From Comamonadaceae bacterium (GTDB lineage: Bacteria > Pseudomonadota > Gammaproteobacteria > Burkholderiales > Burkholderiaceae_C), in the NCBI GenBank assembly GCA_947447985.1, contig CANFLX010000005.1, forward strand, positions 46,820-110,819: a stretch of 64,000 nucleotides of DNA, written 5' to 3'. This document shows positions 21,998 to 31,829 of the stretch, in pieces. The notes beneath the pieces were generated by a model, which did no database searches, had not been told where the DNA came from, and saw only the letters and a list, made by a program, of their open reading frames with translations. Each line of letters opens with the position of its first letter. Positions within the stretch are counted from its first letter, which is position 1. A program made the translations under genes and the position numbers.

Positions 21998-23005
21998 CTA
22001 TTTTCCACGCTGGTATTGGTTGACTGCACGATTGTGCGCGTCCAGGGTCTCGCTGAACTGACTGCTGCCGTCGCCCCGCGCGACAAAATACAGCGCTTTG
22101 CTGGGTGCCGGGTGCACCGCAGCGGCCAAGGCCTGGCGGCCTGGCATGGCAATCGGGGTCGGTGGCAGGCCCGCCCGCGTGTAGGTATTGAAGGGCGTGT
22201 CAGCCAGCAAATCCGCCTTGCGCAAATTGCCGTCAAACGTGGGGCCAAGACCGTAAATCACAGTCGGGTCGGTTTGCAAGCGCATGCCCAGGGTCAGGCG
22301 GTTGTGAAACACCGCGGAGATCTGCGGCTGGTCGCTGGTGCGGCCCGTCTCTTTTTCAATGATGCTGGCCAACACCAGCGCCTGCTCGGGAGACTGCAAA
22401 GGCAGTTTGGGATTGCGCTGCTCCCACGCCGCCGCAAGCCGCTTGTCCATGGCGCGCAAGGCGCGTTGCAACACAGCCAGATCACTGGATCCTTTGGAAT
22501 AGGTGTAGGTATCCGGGAAAAATCGGCCTTCCGCCGCGACGCCGGGGCGGCCCAATTGCGCCATCAGTTGGGCTTCTGTCATGGGCGCGCTGTCGGGCCT
22601 CAAATTTTCTGCCCGCTGCAGTGCGTCGCGGACCTGACGGAAGTTCCAGCCTTCGACCAAGGTCACGCTGCGCGAGGCCTCGTCGCCCTGCACCATTTTT
22701 TGCAGCAAGCCCAAGGGGCTGACATCCCCTTGCAACTCGTAGCTGCCCGCCCGGATTTGCCGGGCCTGGCCCGAGATGCGAAACCACGCAAAAAGGAGCT
22801 GCGGATGCACCGACACACCCGACTTGGCGACCGCTGCTGCGACTTCACGGGGACTGGCGCCTGGCTCGATCGACAGGTCGACCAAAGGCGCATTCAATGC
22901 CAGTGGCGCGTGCACCCACCAATAGCCCAAAGCTCCGACGATGAGCGCCGCCAGCAGGCTGAAAAATACCATGCCGCGCACCAGACGGCCCCAAGTTGAA
23001 CGCAC
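21998..23005 (-). CDS. mltG: Endolytic murein transglycosylase MltG
   Basis: MltG cuts nascent peptidoglycan strands in the membrane. The 335 residues contain one N-terminal transmembrane helix (FFSLLAALIVGALGYWWV), a LysM-like region and the YceG catalytic domain with the essential Glu in LASIIEKETGR, followed by AVFHNRLTLGMRLQTDPTVIYGL and PFNTYTRAGLPPTPIAMPG. The start is GTG, preceded by GAGGGAG at a slightly long spacing. It heads the mltG-tmk-holB-pilZ-tatD-ankyrin run. Confidence 0.94.
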   Translation of the reverse strand: MRSTWGRLVRGMVFFSLLAALIVGALGYWWVHAPLALNAPLVDLSIEPGASPREVAAAVAKSGVSVHPQLLFAWFRISGQARQIRAGSYELQGDVSPLGLLQKMVQGDEASRSVTLVEGWNFRQVRDALQRAENLRPDSAPMTEAQLMAQLGRPGVAAEGRFFPDTYTYSKGSSDLAVLQRALRAMDKRLAAAWEQRNPKLPLQSPEQALVLASIIEKETGRTSDQPQISAVFHNRLTLGMRLQTDPTVIYGLGPTFDGNLRKADLLADTPFNTYTRAGLPPTPIAMPGRQALAAAVHPAPSKALYFVARGDGSSQFSETLDAHNRAVNQYQRGK

Positions 23006-23119
23006 GCTTTTTTTGCTCCCTCTTGCTTTAAAACAGGCCCATCATAAAGCGTGGCTGCGACAGGGTTAGACTGCACTCCACCGAACCCGAAGACCCCTCT
23101 TTTCAGCCTGGACGACGCC

Positions 23120-23632
23120 ATGAAAAAACGCAAAGCACCCCGCCCTTCAACCATGAAACACAGCGCCAGCATTTGGGACGGCGAAGTCGGGCATTCGCGC
23201 TGTATTGATGTGGTGCATTGGGAGGGCGACATCACGCCGGAAGAACTGGCCAACGTGGCGAGCCAGATTTCGCCCATTTGGGAAATGGTCGATTTGCAAC
23301 TGGACCCGGCCCACCCGCTGCACGGCAATGCCTACCAGCTGCGCCGCTTGAGCGACGACGAATACGAAGAAGCCGAGTTTCACAAGCGCCGCGCTGCGTT
23401 TGAGGCCAAGCACGGCGGCAAACGGGTGTGGGTACACGGCTACCACATCGAAGTGCGTCCGGGCGAACACACCGACCAACCCTTCTTTTACGACATGATG
23501 TTCAGCACCGTGTTTCGCACGCTGGACGAGATTGAGGCGCTGTGCGACAAGCACTATGGCGCGGGCGTCTGGGATGAGTACAGCCTGTACCTCGACGACA
23601 AGCTACCCAAACCCCTGCCCATCGATTTTTAA
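23120..23632 (+). CDS. Conserved hypothetical cytoplasmic protein
   Basis: I do not recognise this 170-residue acidic protein. It has no signal peptide or membrane segment and many Glu, Asp, His and Tyr residues. A mid-part helix, DDEYEEAEFHKRRAAFEAKHG, is highly charged; the rest (KRVWVHGYHIEVRPGEH, FYDMMFSTVFRTLDEIEALCDKHYG) looks like a compact alpha/beta fold. Starts at 23120 (MKKRKAPR) or 23153 (MKHSASIW) are possible; the 114-bp upstream gap to the divergent mltG could hold its promoter. Coding potential is convincing from GC3 pattern and lack of a better frame. Confidence 0.7.
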   Translation: MKKRKAPRPSTMKHSASIWDGEVGHSRCIDVVHWEGDITPEELANVASQISPIWEMVDLQLDPAHPLHGNAYQLRRLSDDEYEEAEFHKRRAAFEAKHGGKRVWVHGYHIEVRPGEHTDQPFFYDMMFSTVFRTLDEIEALCDKHYGAGVWDEYSLYLDDKLPKPLPIDF

Positions 23633-23662
23633 GGCGGCCGCGCCGGGTGCGGCGCGATCCAT

Positions 23663-24868
23663 TCAACGGCTTTGGTGGGTGGGTTGTCGCGTCGCCCACC
23701 AGCTCATGGCCATGGCCGCCATCAGGCCCGCCAAGCCGAACCAGTGCAAGGCGTCCATTTGGCCATGGGCGATCAGCCAACCGCCGCTGCCCGCGCCCAG
23801 CGCCTGACCGGCGTACATGGCCGCACTGTTGAGCGCGATCGATCCCGAGGCCAAGAGGGGGGCAATGCCCACCAAACGCGCTTGCTGGGCCGAGTTCGAG
23901 GCAAAGCAGCCCAAGCCCCAGGGCACACAAATCAACGCCGCCACAGCGAGGGTGTCGGCCAGAGGCCACACCAACAGGCTCAATGCCATGCTGCCCACGG
24001 CCCACATCACCGCCCGGGGTGCGCCGATGCGGTCAATGTGGCGGGACATCATCACGTTGCCCAGCAGGCCGCAGGCGCCAAAGCTAGCGAACAAGACACT
24101 GAGCTCCAGGGGCGTGACCTGCAAATGCAGCTTGAAATAGGGCGCGAAATACGAGAACAAAATAAACTGCCCGGCCGAATACAAGAGCGTCACCGCCACA
24201 CACAGCATCAGCGCGCGGGACTGCAAGGTCTCGCCCCATGCGGCGCGTGAAAAAGCGGGGGGCTTGATGCCGTTGGGCAGGCTGCGCCAGACCCATGCGG
24301 CGCTGATGGCACTCAACAGCGCCACCACGCCAAACGCTGCCCGCCAGCCCAGCGTGCCGCCAATCCATGCGCCCATCGGCACACCCACCACCGACGCCAC
24401 CGACCAGCCCAGGAACACGAAAGTGATGGCGCGCCCGCGCTGCTCGGGCGTGACCAAGAGGCCGATGCAAGCGGCTGCCTGCGGCGTAAAAATCGCAGGC
24501 GCAATCACCGCCAGCACCCGCACCACCATCAGGGACGTGAAGTCCGGCATCAACGCGCTCAGGCCCAAAAACAGTGCGTACCACACCATGGTCAGCGCCA
24601 GCAGACGCCGGCGGTCCCAGCCCGCCACCACGCTGGCCAGCAAGGGCGCACCGATGCACATCATCGCAGCAGCGGCCGTAATCAGCTGCCCCGCCACGGG
24701 CACCGACACAGACAAGGACGTGCCAATGTCGTTGAGCGTGCCAGGCACCACCATGACGCCGGTGCCAATGACGAAATTGCCAAACAGCAAAGACCACAGC
24801 ACGCGGGGTAAGGGTTCTGAGCTGGGATGCGGGTGCGATGTGTTCATGGAAAATGGAGGTGATGGCAC
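23663..24868 (-). CDS. MFS transporter, DHA1/AraJ-like drug exporter
   Basis: This 401-residue, 12-helix MFS protein has the DHA1-type pattern: FVIGTGVMVVPGTLNDIGTSL in helix 1, WDRRRLLALTMVWYALF in loop 2-3, RGRAITFVFLGWSVASVVGVPMGAWIGGTLGWR spanning helices 4-5 (the G-rich antiporter motif C region) and a C-terminal half with GACGLLGNVMMSRHIDR. These are usually proton-driven exporters of small compounds; the substrate is not readable. The GTG at 24868 overlaps the upstream SDR stop (TAGTG); ATG at 24847 is an equally plausible start. Confidence 0.85.
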   Translation of the reverse strand: MPSPPFSMNTSHPHPSSEPLPRVLWSLLFGNFVIGTGVMVVPGTLNDIGTSLSVSVPVAGQLITAAAAMMCIGAPLLASVVAGWDRRRLLALTMVWYALFLGLSALMPDFTSLMVVRVLAVIAPAIFTPQAAACIGLLVTPEQRGRAITFVFLGWSVASVVGVPMGAWIGGTLGWRAAFGVVALLSAISAAWVWRSLPNGIKPPAFSRAAWGETLQSRALMLCVAVTLLYSAGQFILFSYFAPYFKLHLQVTPLELSVLFASFGACGLLGNVMMSRHIDRIGAPRAVMWAVGSMALSLLVWPLADTLAVAALICVPWGLGCFASNSAQQARLVGIAPLLASGSIALNSAAMYAGQALGAGSGGWLIAHGQMDALHWFGLAGLMAAMAMSWWATRQPTHQSR

Positions 24869-25572
24869 TACCAGGGAATCGTCGCGCCGCGGTAGTCCAC
24901 AAACTGCGCCCGACCTGTAGGCCGCAAAGCCTGCAGAACAGCATACAACTGGGAAGCCGATTCCTCTGGCGCCAAAGCGTCAGCAGGCGCTACAAAAGCC
25001 TGGCTTAAAGGCGAGCGGACCGTGCCCGGTTGCAATGCCGCAAAAACAGCCTGCGGCAGACGCCGGTGTGCCTCAATGGCGGCCGATTGCAGCAGCATAT
25101 TGCGCGCGGCCTTGGCAGCGCGGTAGCCGTACCAACCGCCCTTGTGGTTGTCCTCAATACTGCCCACCCGGGCCGACAGTGTCGCAAACACCGTGGGCTG
25201 GTCGCTGGCCAGCAAGGGTATGAAGTGCTTCATGATCAGGGCGGGGCCTACGGCGTTGACCTCGAAGGCCCGCATCAGCGTCGCAGCGCTGAGCGCACCC
25301 AGCCGTTTCTCTGGCCCCTGGCCGTCAATCTCCAGTGCGCCCGTGGCGTCTATCACCCAGTGCAGCGCACCGCCCTGCCCTGCATGCTGCGCACAGGCCG
25401 CAATGCTGGACTCCGACTCCAGGGTAAAGGCAGGGTCGCTGCTGCGAGACAGGGCGATCACTTCCGCGAACCGGTCGTCGGTGCGCAATAAACGCACCAA
25501 AGCGCTACCAATGGCACCACTGGCGCCCAAAACCACTGCGCGCAGGCCCTGCCCGTGCTGCGCGAGGCTCAC
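24868..25572 (-). CDS. Short-chain dehydrogenase/reductase, C-factor-like
   Basis: This 234-residue SDR has the nucleotide-binding GASGAIGSALVRLL motif, VNAVGPALIMKHFIPLL with the family Asn, a catalytic Ser region (ATLSARVGSI) and the YGYRAAKAA Tyr-x-x-x-Lys pair. The layout is like CsgA/C-factor and YciK-type proteins. The cofactor and substrate are unknown. The start is GTG, directly abutting the TAA stop of the upstream DsbA-like gene, so the two are likely co-translated. The MFS gene follows by one-base overlap. Confidence 0.85.
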   Translation of the reverse strand: MSLAQHGQGLRAVVLGASGAIGSALVRLLRTDDRFAEVIALSRSSDPAFTLESESSIAACAQHAGQGGALHWVIDATGALEIDGQGPEKRLGALSAATLMRAFEVNAVGPALIMKHFIPLLASDQPTVFATLSARVGSIEDNHKGGWYGYRAAKAARNMLLQSAAIEAHRRLPQAVFAALQPGTVRSPLSQAFVAPADALAPEESASQLYAVLQALRPTGRAQFVDYRGATIPW

Positions 25573-26241
25573 TTAGGCGGCGCCGCTGGCAATGTGTCGC
25601 AGCGCTTTTTCGAACACTTCGACCGGCTGCCCGCCCGAAATCAAGTGCCTGTCGTTGATGATGATGGCGGGCACAGAATGGATGCCAGCGCCCTGGTAAT
25701 AGCGCTCCACGGCGCGCACATCATCGGCGTACTGGTCGCTCTCCAAAATCGCTCGGGCCTGCGCCACGTCCATGCCTGCCGCCGCCACCACCGCCAACAG
25801 AACCTCGTGCGATTCCACACATTCGGCGCGTCCCTGGTAGGCCTCGAGCAGCGCTTTTTTCAGGGCGTACTGGGGGCCATCGGCACCCAGCAGTCCCGCC
25901 CAGTGCAGCAAGCGATGGGCGTCCAAGGTGTTGTACACCCGCCCCCGCCCGCCCGGGTGAAAGCTAAAGCCCACCTCGGCACCGCGCTGGCGGATCATGG
26001 CGCGGATTTGCTCTTGCTGCTCGGGTGTGGAGCCGTATTTTTCGGTAAGGTGCTCACCGATGTCTTGCCCGCCTGCAGGCATATGGGGGTTGAGCTCGAA
26101 AGGCTGAAAGTGCAGCTCCGCGGTCACATCGGGGGCCAGGCGTTGCAGCGCGCCTTCCAAGGCGCCCAAACCTACCGCGCACCAGGGGCAGGCGATGTCC
26201 GAGACGAAGTCAATTTTGAGGGTGGTGGTCATAGGGTTCAA
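25573..26241 (-). CDS. DsbA-family thioredoxin-like oxidoreductase (FrnE/polyketide isomerase type)
   Basis: This 222-residue cytoplasmic protein has IDFVSDIACPWCAVGLGALEGAL at its N-terminus. The CPWC active site is in a DsbA/thioredoxin fold with a helical insertion, and the cis-Pro region is SVPAIIINDRHLISGGQP. These proteins resemble FrnE and act as disulfide or glutathione-linked oxidoreductases. There is no signal peptide. Start at 26241 (MNPM) or 26232 (MTTTLKID). It lies 13 bp after aroQ on the same strand. Confidence 0.88.
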   Translation of the reverse strand: MNPMTTTLKIDFVSDIACPWCAVGLGALEGALQRLAPDVTAELHFQPFELNPHMPAGGQDIGEHLTEKYGSTPEQQEQIRAMIRQRGAEVGFSFHPGGRGRVYNTLDAHRLLHWAGLLGADGPQYALKKALLEAYQGRAECVESHEVLLAVVAAAGMDVAQARAILESDQYADDVRAVERYYQGAGIHSVPAIIINDRHLISGGQPVEVFEKALRHIASGAA

Positions 26242-26254
26242 TCCGCTGGGGCGT

Positions 26255-26701
26255 TTACTTCAAACCCGCCAGGCCAGCCACGGCCAAGGCGTATCCCTGA
26301 ACGCCAAAACCTGCCATGACTGCTTTGGCCGCAGGGGAGATAAAGGAATGGTGGCGGAAGGGTTCACGCGCATGCACATTGCTGATGTGCAGCTCGATCA
26401 AGGTCACGCCCGTGCCTTTGATGGCGTCGTGCAGTGCGACGCTGGTGTGGGTGTAGGCGCCGGCATTCAGAATCACGCCCGCCAGTTGCCCCGCAGCCTG
26501 CAGACGGCCTGCCTCGTGCAGCCACTCCACCAATTCACCTTCGTGGTTGCTTTGGCGAAAGTCCAGCGCAAAACCGTGGCTCGCGCAGGCGGCGTCGCAC
26601 AAGGCTTTGACATCGTCCAGCGTGTGGGTGCCGTAGACGGTGGGTTCGCGTGTGCCCAACAGATTGAGATTGGGGCCGTTCAAAATCAAGGCGGTTTTCA
26701 T
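26255..26701 (-). CDS. aroQ: 3-dehydroquinate dehydratase, type II
   Basis: AroQ dehydrates 3-dehydroquinate in the shikimate pathway. The 148 residues are typical of the type II dodecameric enzyme: [19 protein letters not shown] (flexible lid and Arg/Tyr active site), [34 protein letters not shown] (Asn and His) and [17 protein letters not shown] (substrate phosphate/carboxylate binding). The ATG overlaps the aroC stop by 4 bp. Confidence 0.96.
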   Translation of the reverse strand: MKTALILNGPNLNLLGTREPTVYGTHTLDDVKALCDAACASHGFALDFRQSNHEGELVEWLHEAGRLQAAGQLAGVILNAGAYTHTSVALHDAIKGTGVTLIELHISNVHAREPFRHHSFISPAAKAVMAGFGVQGYALAVAGLAGLK

Positions 26702-27804
26702 GGGGTCTCCGGGGCAGAGGCGGCAAGAGGAGCAAGTGCCGTTTTGACGTCACCGCACTGGGCTCGGTGGCGCAATGCGTGGTCCATCACGACCAATGCC
26801 AGCATGGCTTCCGCAATCGGTGTGGCGCGTATGCCGACACAGGGATCGTGGCGGCCTTTGGTCACCACCTCGGTCGCTTGGCCTTGCACATCGATGGACG
26901 CGCGTGGCGTGAGGATGGAGCTGGTGGGTTTGATGGCTATGCTGACTTCCAGGTCCTGGCCGGTGCTGATGCCGCCCAGCACGCCACCGGCGTTGTTGCT
27001 CAAAAAGCCCTGGGGCGACAGAGAGTCCCCATGGTGGCTGCCGCGCTGCGCCACACTGGCAAAACCGGCGCCGATTTCAACGCCCTTCACTGCGTTGATG
27101 CCCATCATGGCGTAAGCAATGTCCGCATCGAGCTTGTCAAACAAGGGCTGGCCCAAGCCCACGGGCATGTGGGTGGCGCACACGCGAATGCGGGCGCCGC
27201 AGGAGTCACCCGACTTGCGCAGCGCGTCCATGTAGTCTTCCAAGGCCTGGGTGTCGGCCACGGGGGCGAAAAAAGGGTTGTTGGGCACGTGCTGCCAGCC
27301 TTCAAAGCCCACCGCCATCTCACCCACCTGGGTCATGCAGCCGTGAAACTCGGTGCCAAACTGCGCTTTCAGCCATTTCTTGGCCACGGCGCCGGCTGCC
27401 ACCATGGGCGCCGTCAAGCGCGCCGAAGAACGCCCGCCCCCCCTCGGGTCGCGGATACCGTATTTTTGGAAGTAGCTGTAGTCGGCGTGACCTGGCCGGA
27501 AGGTTTCCAGGATATTGCCGTAATCTTTGCTGCGCTGGTCGGTGTTTTGAATCAGCAGCGCAATCGGTGTGCCCGTGGTTTTGCCCTGGTAGACGCCGCT
27601 CAGAATTTGCACCGCGTCGGGTTCGTTGCGCTGGGTGACAAAACGGCTGGTGCCGGGGCGGCGACGGTCCAGGTCGTGTTGGATGTCGGCCTCGGACAAG
27701 TCCATGCCCGGGGGGCAGCCGTCAATCACACAGCCAATGGCCGGGCCGTGGGATTCACCAAAGTTGGTGACTGCGAATAAGGTGCCGAAGGTATTGCCGC
27801 TCAT
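26698..27804 (-). CDS. aroC: Chorismate synthase
   Basis: AroC forms chorismate from EPSP with reduced FMN, the last common aromatic-pathway step. The ATG at 27804 begins [20 protein letters not shown], the standard start, and gives 368 residues. Other motifs are [38 protein letters not shown] and [17 protein letters not shown]. aroC and aroQ form a two-gene shikimate unit here. Confidence 0.97.
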   Translation of the reverse strand: MSGNTFGTLFAVTNFGESHGPAIGCVIDGCPPGMDLSEADIQHDLDRRRPGTSRFVTQRNEPDAVQILSGVYQGKTTGTPIALLIQNTDQRSKDYGNILETFRPGHADYSYFQKYGIRDPRGGGRSSARLTAPMVAAGAVAKKWLKAQFGTEFHGCMTQVGEMAVGFEGWQHVPNNPFFAPVADTQALEDYMDALRKSGDSCGARIRVCATHMPVGLGQPLFDKLDADIAYAMMGINAVKGVEIGAGFASVAQRGSHHGDSLSPQGFLSNNAGGVLGGISTGQDLEVSIAIKPTSSILTPRASIDVQGQATEVVTKGRHDPCVGIRATPIAEAMLALVVMDHALRHRAQCGDVKTALAPLAASAPETP

Positions 27805-27846
27805 GGGCACATTATCCCTGAGGGCCAAGCCGCCCCTGCGCGGCCT

Positions 27847-28305
27847 TTAGGCAGGTTTGTCGCCTTCTTCCTGGCCTGGCCAGTCCCGGATGTAGGCCTT
27901 GAGCATTTTGTTTTCAAAATTCTGGCTGTCCACCACCGCCTTGGCCACGTCGTAGAAGCTGATGACGCCCATCAACATCCGCTTGTCCATGACCGGCATG
28001 TAGCGGGCGTGGCGGTCCAGCATCATGCGGCGGACTTCGTCCATTTCGGTCTCCATGGTGCAGGTCAGCGGCGCATCGTCCATGGCCGTGCGAACCAGCA
28101 TGGTGCCCAGCGAGCCGCCGTTTTTGACGACCGCCTGGATCACCTCCCGAAAGGTCAGCATGCCCACCAGATCGCCATGTTCCATCACCACCAGGGAGCC
28201 GATATCACGCTCGGCCATCAAATGTGCGGCCTGGGACAGGGCTTCGTCGGGGTGCGCGGTAAACAGCGTTCCGCCCTTGACACGCAAAATATCGCTGACT
28301 TTCAT
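27847..28305 (-). CDS. CBS-domain-pair protein
   Basis: This 152-residue soluble protein consists of two CBS motifs in tandem: VSDILRVKGGTLFTAHPDEALSQAAHLMAERDIGSLVVMEHGDLVGMLTFREV and the second one around MDDAPLTCTMETEMDEVRRMMLDRHARYMPVMDKRMLMGVISFYDVAKAVV. Such stand-alone pairs usually bind adenine nucleotides and regulate a partner. The ATG at 28305 has a GAGAGGA Shine-Dalgarno 6-8 bp upstream. The gene is divergent from the sulfhydrylase gene and 42 bp upstream of aroC. Confidence 0.88.
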   Translation of the reverse strand: MKVSDILRVKGGTLFTAHPDEALSQAAHLMAERDIGSLVVMEHGDLVGMLTFREVIQAVVKNGGSLGTMLVRTAMDDAPLTCTMETEMDEVRRMMLDRHARYMPVMDKRMLMGVISFYDVAKAVVDSQNFENKMLKAYIRDWPGQEEGDKPA

Positions 28306-28414
28306 GGTGTTTCCTCTCGACGGCTGGGAGGCGCACAGCGCCGGTAACAATCTGCGCTTGAATATAGCCCACAATGGCTCACGCTTAACACCACAATGCA
28401 CGGAGAAATTGCCC

Positions 28415-29710
28415 ATGACCGGCTACGCTGACCCCGGATTTGACACCCTGGCCTTGCATGCAGGCGCCAGTCCTGACGCCACGGGCGCGCGGGCGGTGCC
28501 TATCCACCTGACCACGTCTTTCGTCTTTGAGTCCAGCGACCAGGCTGCATCGCTGTTCAATCTGGAGCGCGCTGGCCACGTCTACAGCCGCATCAGCAAC
28601 CCCACCAACGCGGTGCTGGAGCAGCGCGTATCGGCGCTGGAAGGCGGCATAGGCGCCATCACCACGGCCAGCGGTCAAGCAGCGTTGCACCTTTCCATCT
28701 GCACACTGATGGGGGCGGGCTCGCACGTCGTGGCGTCCACCGCTTTGTATGGCGGCTCGCACAATTTGCTTCACTACACGCTCAAGCGCTTTGGCATTGA
28801 AACGACTTTCGTCAATCCCAATGACCTTGACGCATGGCGTGCGGCCGTACGGCCCAATACCAAGCTCTTTTTTGGCGAAACCGTGGGCAACCCGGGCCTG
28901 GATGTGCTCGACATTGCCTCGGTCAGCGCCATCGCCCATGAGCACGCAGTCCCACTGCTGGTGGACTCGACCTTGACCTCGCCCTGGCTCATAAAGCCCT
29001 TCGACCATGGCGCCGACCTGGTCTACCACTCGGCCACCAAATTTTTGTCGGGACACGGCACGGTGGTGGGCGGCGTGGTGGTGGATTCGGGCGCGTTTGA
29101 CTGGGAAAAATCGGGCAAATTCGCGGAGCTGAGCCAGGTGTATGCGGGCTTTCACAACATGGTGTTCAGCGAAGAAAGCACCGTGGGCGCCTTCTTGCTG
29201 CGGGCTCGGCGTGAGGGGCTGCGCGACTTTGGCGCCTGCATGAGCCCGCACACCGCCTGGCTGATTTTGCAAGGCATTGAAACACTGCCTTTGCGCATGG
29301 CGCGCCACATGGGCAATACCGAGAAAGTGGTGGAATTCCTGGCCAGTCACCCGCTGGTGGAGCGCGTGGGCCACCCGATGCTGGAGAGCCACCCCAGCCA
29401 TGCGCTTGCGCAAAAGCTGCTGCCGCGCGGTGCGGGCTCGGTGTTCAGTTTTGACATCAAAGGCACACGCGCCCAAGGCCAAAAGTTCATCGAGGCGCTC
29501 AAAATATTCAGCCACTTGGCCAATGTGGGCGACTGCCGCAGCCTGGTGATTCACCCGGCCAGCACCACCCATTTCCGCATGGACGACGCGGCGCTCAAGG
29601 GCGCTGGCATTGGTCCTGGCACGATCCGCCTGTCGATTGGCCTGGAAGACCCGGACGACCTGGTGGACGACCTCAAACGCGCGCTCAAGGTGGCAGAAAA
29701 AGCGGCCTAA
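28415..29710 (+). CDS. metY: O-acetylhomoserine sulfhydrylase / aminocarboxypropyltransferase
   Basis: This PLP enzyme makes homocysteine directly from O-acetylhomoserine and sulfide. The 431 residues belong to the Cys/Met metabolism PLP family: PIHLTTSFVFES, YSRISNPTNAVLEQRVSALEGG, ASTALYGGSHNLL and the lysine-bearing YHSATKFLSGHGTVVGG. The length (around 430 rather than about 390) and LFFGETVGNPGLDVLDI favour MetY over MetB/MetC. A GGAG lies 9 bp before the ATG at 28415. With SQR-like and sulfurtransferase genes in the window it fits a sulfur-assimilating organism, but they are not linked. Confidence 0.92.
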   Translation: MTGYADPGFDTLALHAGASPDATGARAVPIHLTTSFVFESSDQAASLFNLERAGHVYSRISNPTNAVLEQRVSALEGGIGAITTASGQAALHLSICTLMGAGSHVVASTALYGGSHNLLHYTLKRFGIETTFVNPNDLDAWRAAVRPNTKLFFGETVGNPGLDVLDIASVSAIAHEHAVPLLVDSTLTSPWLIKPFDHGADLVYHSATKFLSGHGTVVGGVVVDSGAFDWEKSGKFAELSQVYAGFHNMVFSEESTVGAFLLRARREGLRDFGACMSPHTAWLILQGIETLPLRMARHMGNTEKVVEFLASHPLVERVGHPMLESHPSHALAQKLLPRGAGSVFSFDIKGTRAQGQKFIEALKIFSHLANVGDCRSLVIHPASTTHFRMDDAALKGAGIGPGTIRLSIGLEDPDDLVDDLKRALKVAEKAA

Positions 29711-29763
29711 GCGGCCCGCTTCTCCTTCACCGCGCCGCTTCTCCACCACCGCCCCCCATCACC

Positions 29764-30903
29764 TCACGTCGTGCGCAGGGTGGCGACATAGTCGCCGATG
29801 GCCAGCGAACTGGTCAAACCTGGCGACTCGATGCCAAACAGGTTGACCAAGCCCGCCACACCGTGGTCCAGCGGCCCCTGAATGCAGAAGTCGGCCGAAG
29901 GCGCGCCGGGACCGCTGATTTTGGGCCGTATGCCTGCGTAGGCTGGCAGCAGTGCCCCGTCGGGCAGCGCCGGCCAATACTGGCGCACGGCAGCGTAAAA
30001 GGCATTGGCGCGGTGCGGGTCCACCTCCAGATCGTCCGCGCGGTCCACCCATTGCACATCCGGTCCGAACTTGGCTTGACCACCCAGGTCGAGCGTGAGG
30101 TGCACGCCCAGCCCTGCGGCTTCGGGCACCGGATAGACCAGATGGCGAAACGGTGCCGCACCCGCCAAGGCGAAATAACTGCCTTTGGCATAAAACGGCG
30201 CCGGCACCCTTCGCGAATCCAAGCCTGTGAAGTGCTTTGCCAACGCGGACGCGGCCAGTCCCGCCGCGTTGACCACCGTTTTTGCCGCCAAACAGCTGCC
30301 ATCCGATGTGCGCACCCGATGGCGCACGCCTGGCGCCCCACCCAGCGCGACCTCCTGCACAGCGGTGTGCAGCACCAATTGACCACCCGCGCGCTCCACA
30401 TCGCCTAACAAGGACAGCATCAAAGCATGGCTGTCCACAATGCCGGTGCTGGGCGACAGGAGCGCGCCATGGCATTGCAGCGCGGGCTCCAGGCTTTGCG
30501 CCTCGCTGTGGTTCAACCATCGCAAATCATCGACGCCATTGGCCAAGGCCTTGGCCTGGGTGGCACGCAGGGCGTCGAGCTGAGCAGGCGTCGTTGCGAC
30601 GATCAGCTTGCCGCAGCGCTTGTGGGCTATGCCGCGTTCGGTGCAATAGGCATACAGCATGTCACGCCCCTGCACACACAAACGCGCTTTGAGCGACCCT
30701 GCCGGGTAGTAAATGCCCGCGTGGATCACCTCGCTATTGCGGGCGCTCACACCAGTGCCAATGGCATCAGCCGACTCCAGCAGCCACACCTCCTGCCCCC
30801 GCAATGCCAAACTGCGGGCCACCGCCAAGCCCACCACGCCAGCACCAATGACCACCGTGTCCACGGGCTCTGGGGGGCTGACGGTGGCAAGGTTGTGCGG
30901 CAT
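29764..30903 (-). CDS. FAD-dependent oxidoreductase, L-2-hydroxyglutarate oxidase-like
   Basis: This 379-residue DAO-family flavoprotein carries an N-terminal Rossmann motif [48 protein letters not shown] (the SRxxSEVIHxGIYY signature of L-2-hydroxyglutarate oxidases/LhgO), and C-terminal [23 protein letters not shown] and [13 protein letters not shown]. The likely role is repair of L-2-hydroxyglutarate to 2-oxoglutarate with electrons to quinone. It is convergent with metY and divergent from the alpha/beta hydrolase. Confidence 0.88.
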   Translation of the reverse strand: MPHNLATVSPPEPVDTVVIGAGVVGLAVARSLALRGQEVWLLESADAIGTGVSARNSEVIHAGIYYPAGSLKARLCVQGRDMLYAYCTERGIAHKRCGKLIVATTPAQLDALRATQAKALANGVDDLRWLNHSEAQSLEPALQCHGALLSPSTGIVDSHALMLSLLGDVERAGGQLVLHTAVQEVALGGAPGVRHRVRTSDGSCLAAKTVVNAAGLAASALAKHFTGLDSRRVPAPFYAKGSYFALAGAAPFRHLVYPVPEAAGLGVHLTLDLGGQAKFGPDVQWVDRADDLEVDPHRANAFYAAVRQYWPALPDGALLPAYAGIRPKISGPGAPSADFCIQGPLDHGVAGLVNLFGIESPGLTSSLAIGDYVATLRTT

Positions 30904-31019
30904 GTTGCTGGGCTTTCAGGGTGGTGTGGACGGTCAAGTATCGCGCGCCATGGGCTCGGCACTCGGGTTCGGCAATTAGGCACAATGGGCACGTTGCGCT
31001 ATTTCACAAGGACTCCAAG

Positions 31020-31829
31020 GTGCTCATTCCCCTTCCAGACGCTACGTTGTACGCCTACACCGGTGGCAAGGCCTTTGCGCCAGAGCGCCCGACCGTGGTG
31101 TTCATTCACGGCGCGCTCAATGACCACAGTGTTTGGATTCTGCAAAGCCGCTTCTTTGCCAACCACGGCTACAACGTGCTGGCCATCGACCTGCCTGGAC
31201 ACTGCAAAAGCACTGGTAATGCGCCTGAATCCGTGGAGCAAGCCGCACACACCGTATTGGCCGTTCTGGATGCACTCGGCGTGCAAAAGGCGGCGATAGC
31301 AGGCCACAGCCTGGGTTCGCTGATTGCATTGGAAGTCGCTGCCCGATGGCCGCAGCGGGTGAGCCACCTGGCCATGTTGGGGACCGCTTTTCCCATGCGG
31401 GTATCGGCTGCGCTACTGGACGCGGCACAGCACGCCCAGTTCAAAGGCATTGACATGGTCAACACCTTTTCCCACTCCATGCTCGCTCCCCCGCCCTCCA
31501 CGCTGGGGCCGGGCACCTGGCTGCACGGCACCGGCCGCGCGCTGATGCGCCGGGTGTTGGCCAGCAACACGGAGGTGAATGTGTTCTACCGCAGCTTCAA
31601 GGCCTGCGACGCCTACGAAGGCGGCGAGCAGGCCATGGCTGCGGTGCAGTGCCCGACGCTGTTTGTGTTGGGTGACAACGACCAAATGACGCCGCCTAAA
31701 GCGGCCCAAAGCCTGGTGGCCTTGGCCCGCCACGGCATCGTTTGCCGAGTGCCCGCGGGTCATTCATTGATGGAAGAGGCGCCCGAGCCGGTACTCGAGG
31801 CCTTGCGCACCTTCTTGGTCGATGCCTAG
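31020..31829 (+). CDS. Alpha/beta hydrolase
   Basis: This 269-residue alpha/beta-fold hydrolase has FIHGALNDHSVW (oxyanion region), LAIDLPGHCKST, AIAGHSLGSLIAL (nucleophile Ser), LFVLGDNDQMTP (acid Asp) and VPAGHSLMEEAPE (His). It resembles esterase/peroxidase-like family members; the substrate is unknown. The GTG at 31020 has AAGGA 7 bp upstream and starts at the conserved core, so it is preferred over the ORF-track start at 30921. Its stop overlaps the convergent pilY1 stop by 4 bp. Confidence 0.85.
   Translation: MLIPLPDATLYAYTGGKAFAPERPTVVFIHGALNDHSVWILQSRFFANHGYNVLAIDLPGHCKSTGNAPESVEQAAHTVLAVLDALGVQKAAIAGHSLGSLIALEVAARWPQRVSHLAMLGTAFPMRVSAALLDAAQHAQFKGIDMVNTFSHSMLAPPPSTLGPGTWLHGTGRALMRRVLASNTEVNVFYRSFKACDAYEGGEQAMAAVQCPTLFVLGDNDQMTPPKAAQSLVALARHGIVCRVPAGHSLMEEAPEPVLEALRTFLVDA

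Noticed and set aside
28385-29749. 454-codon minus-strand ORF across metY
   Set aside because: Antisense to a well-supported PLP enzyme; composition typical of a shadow frame.
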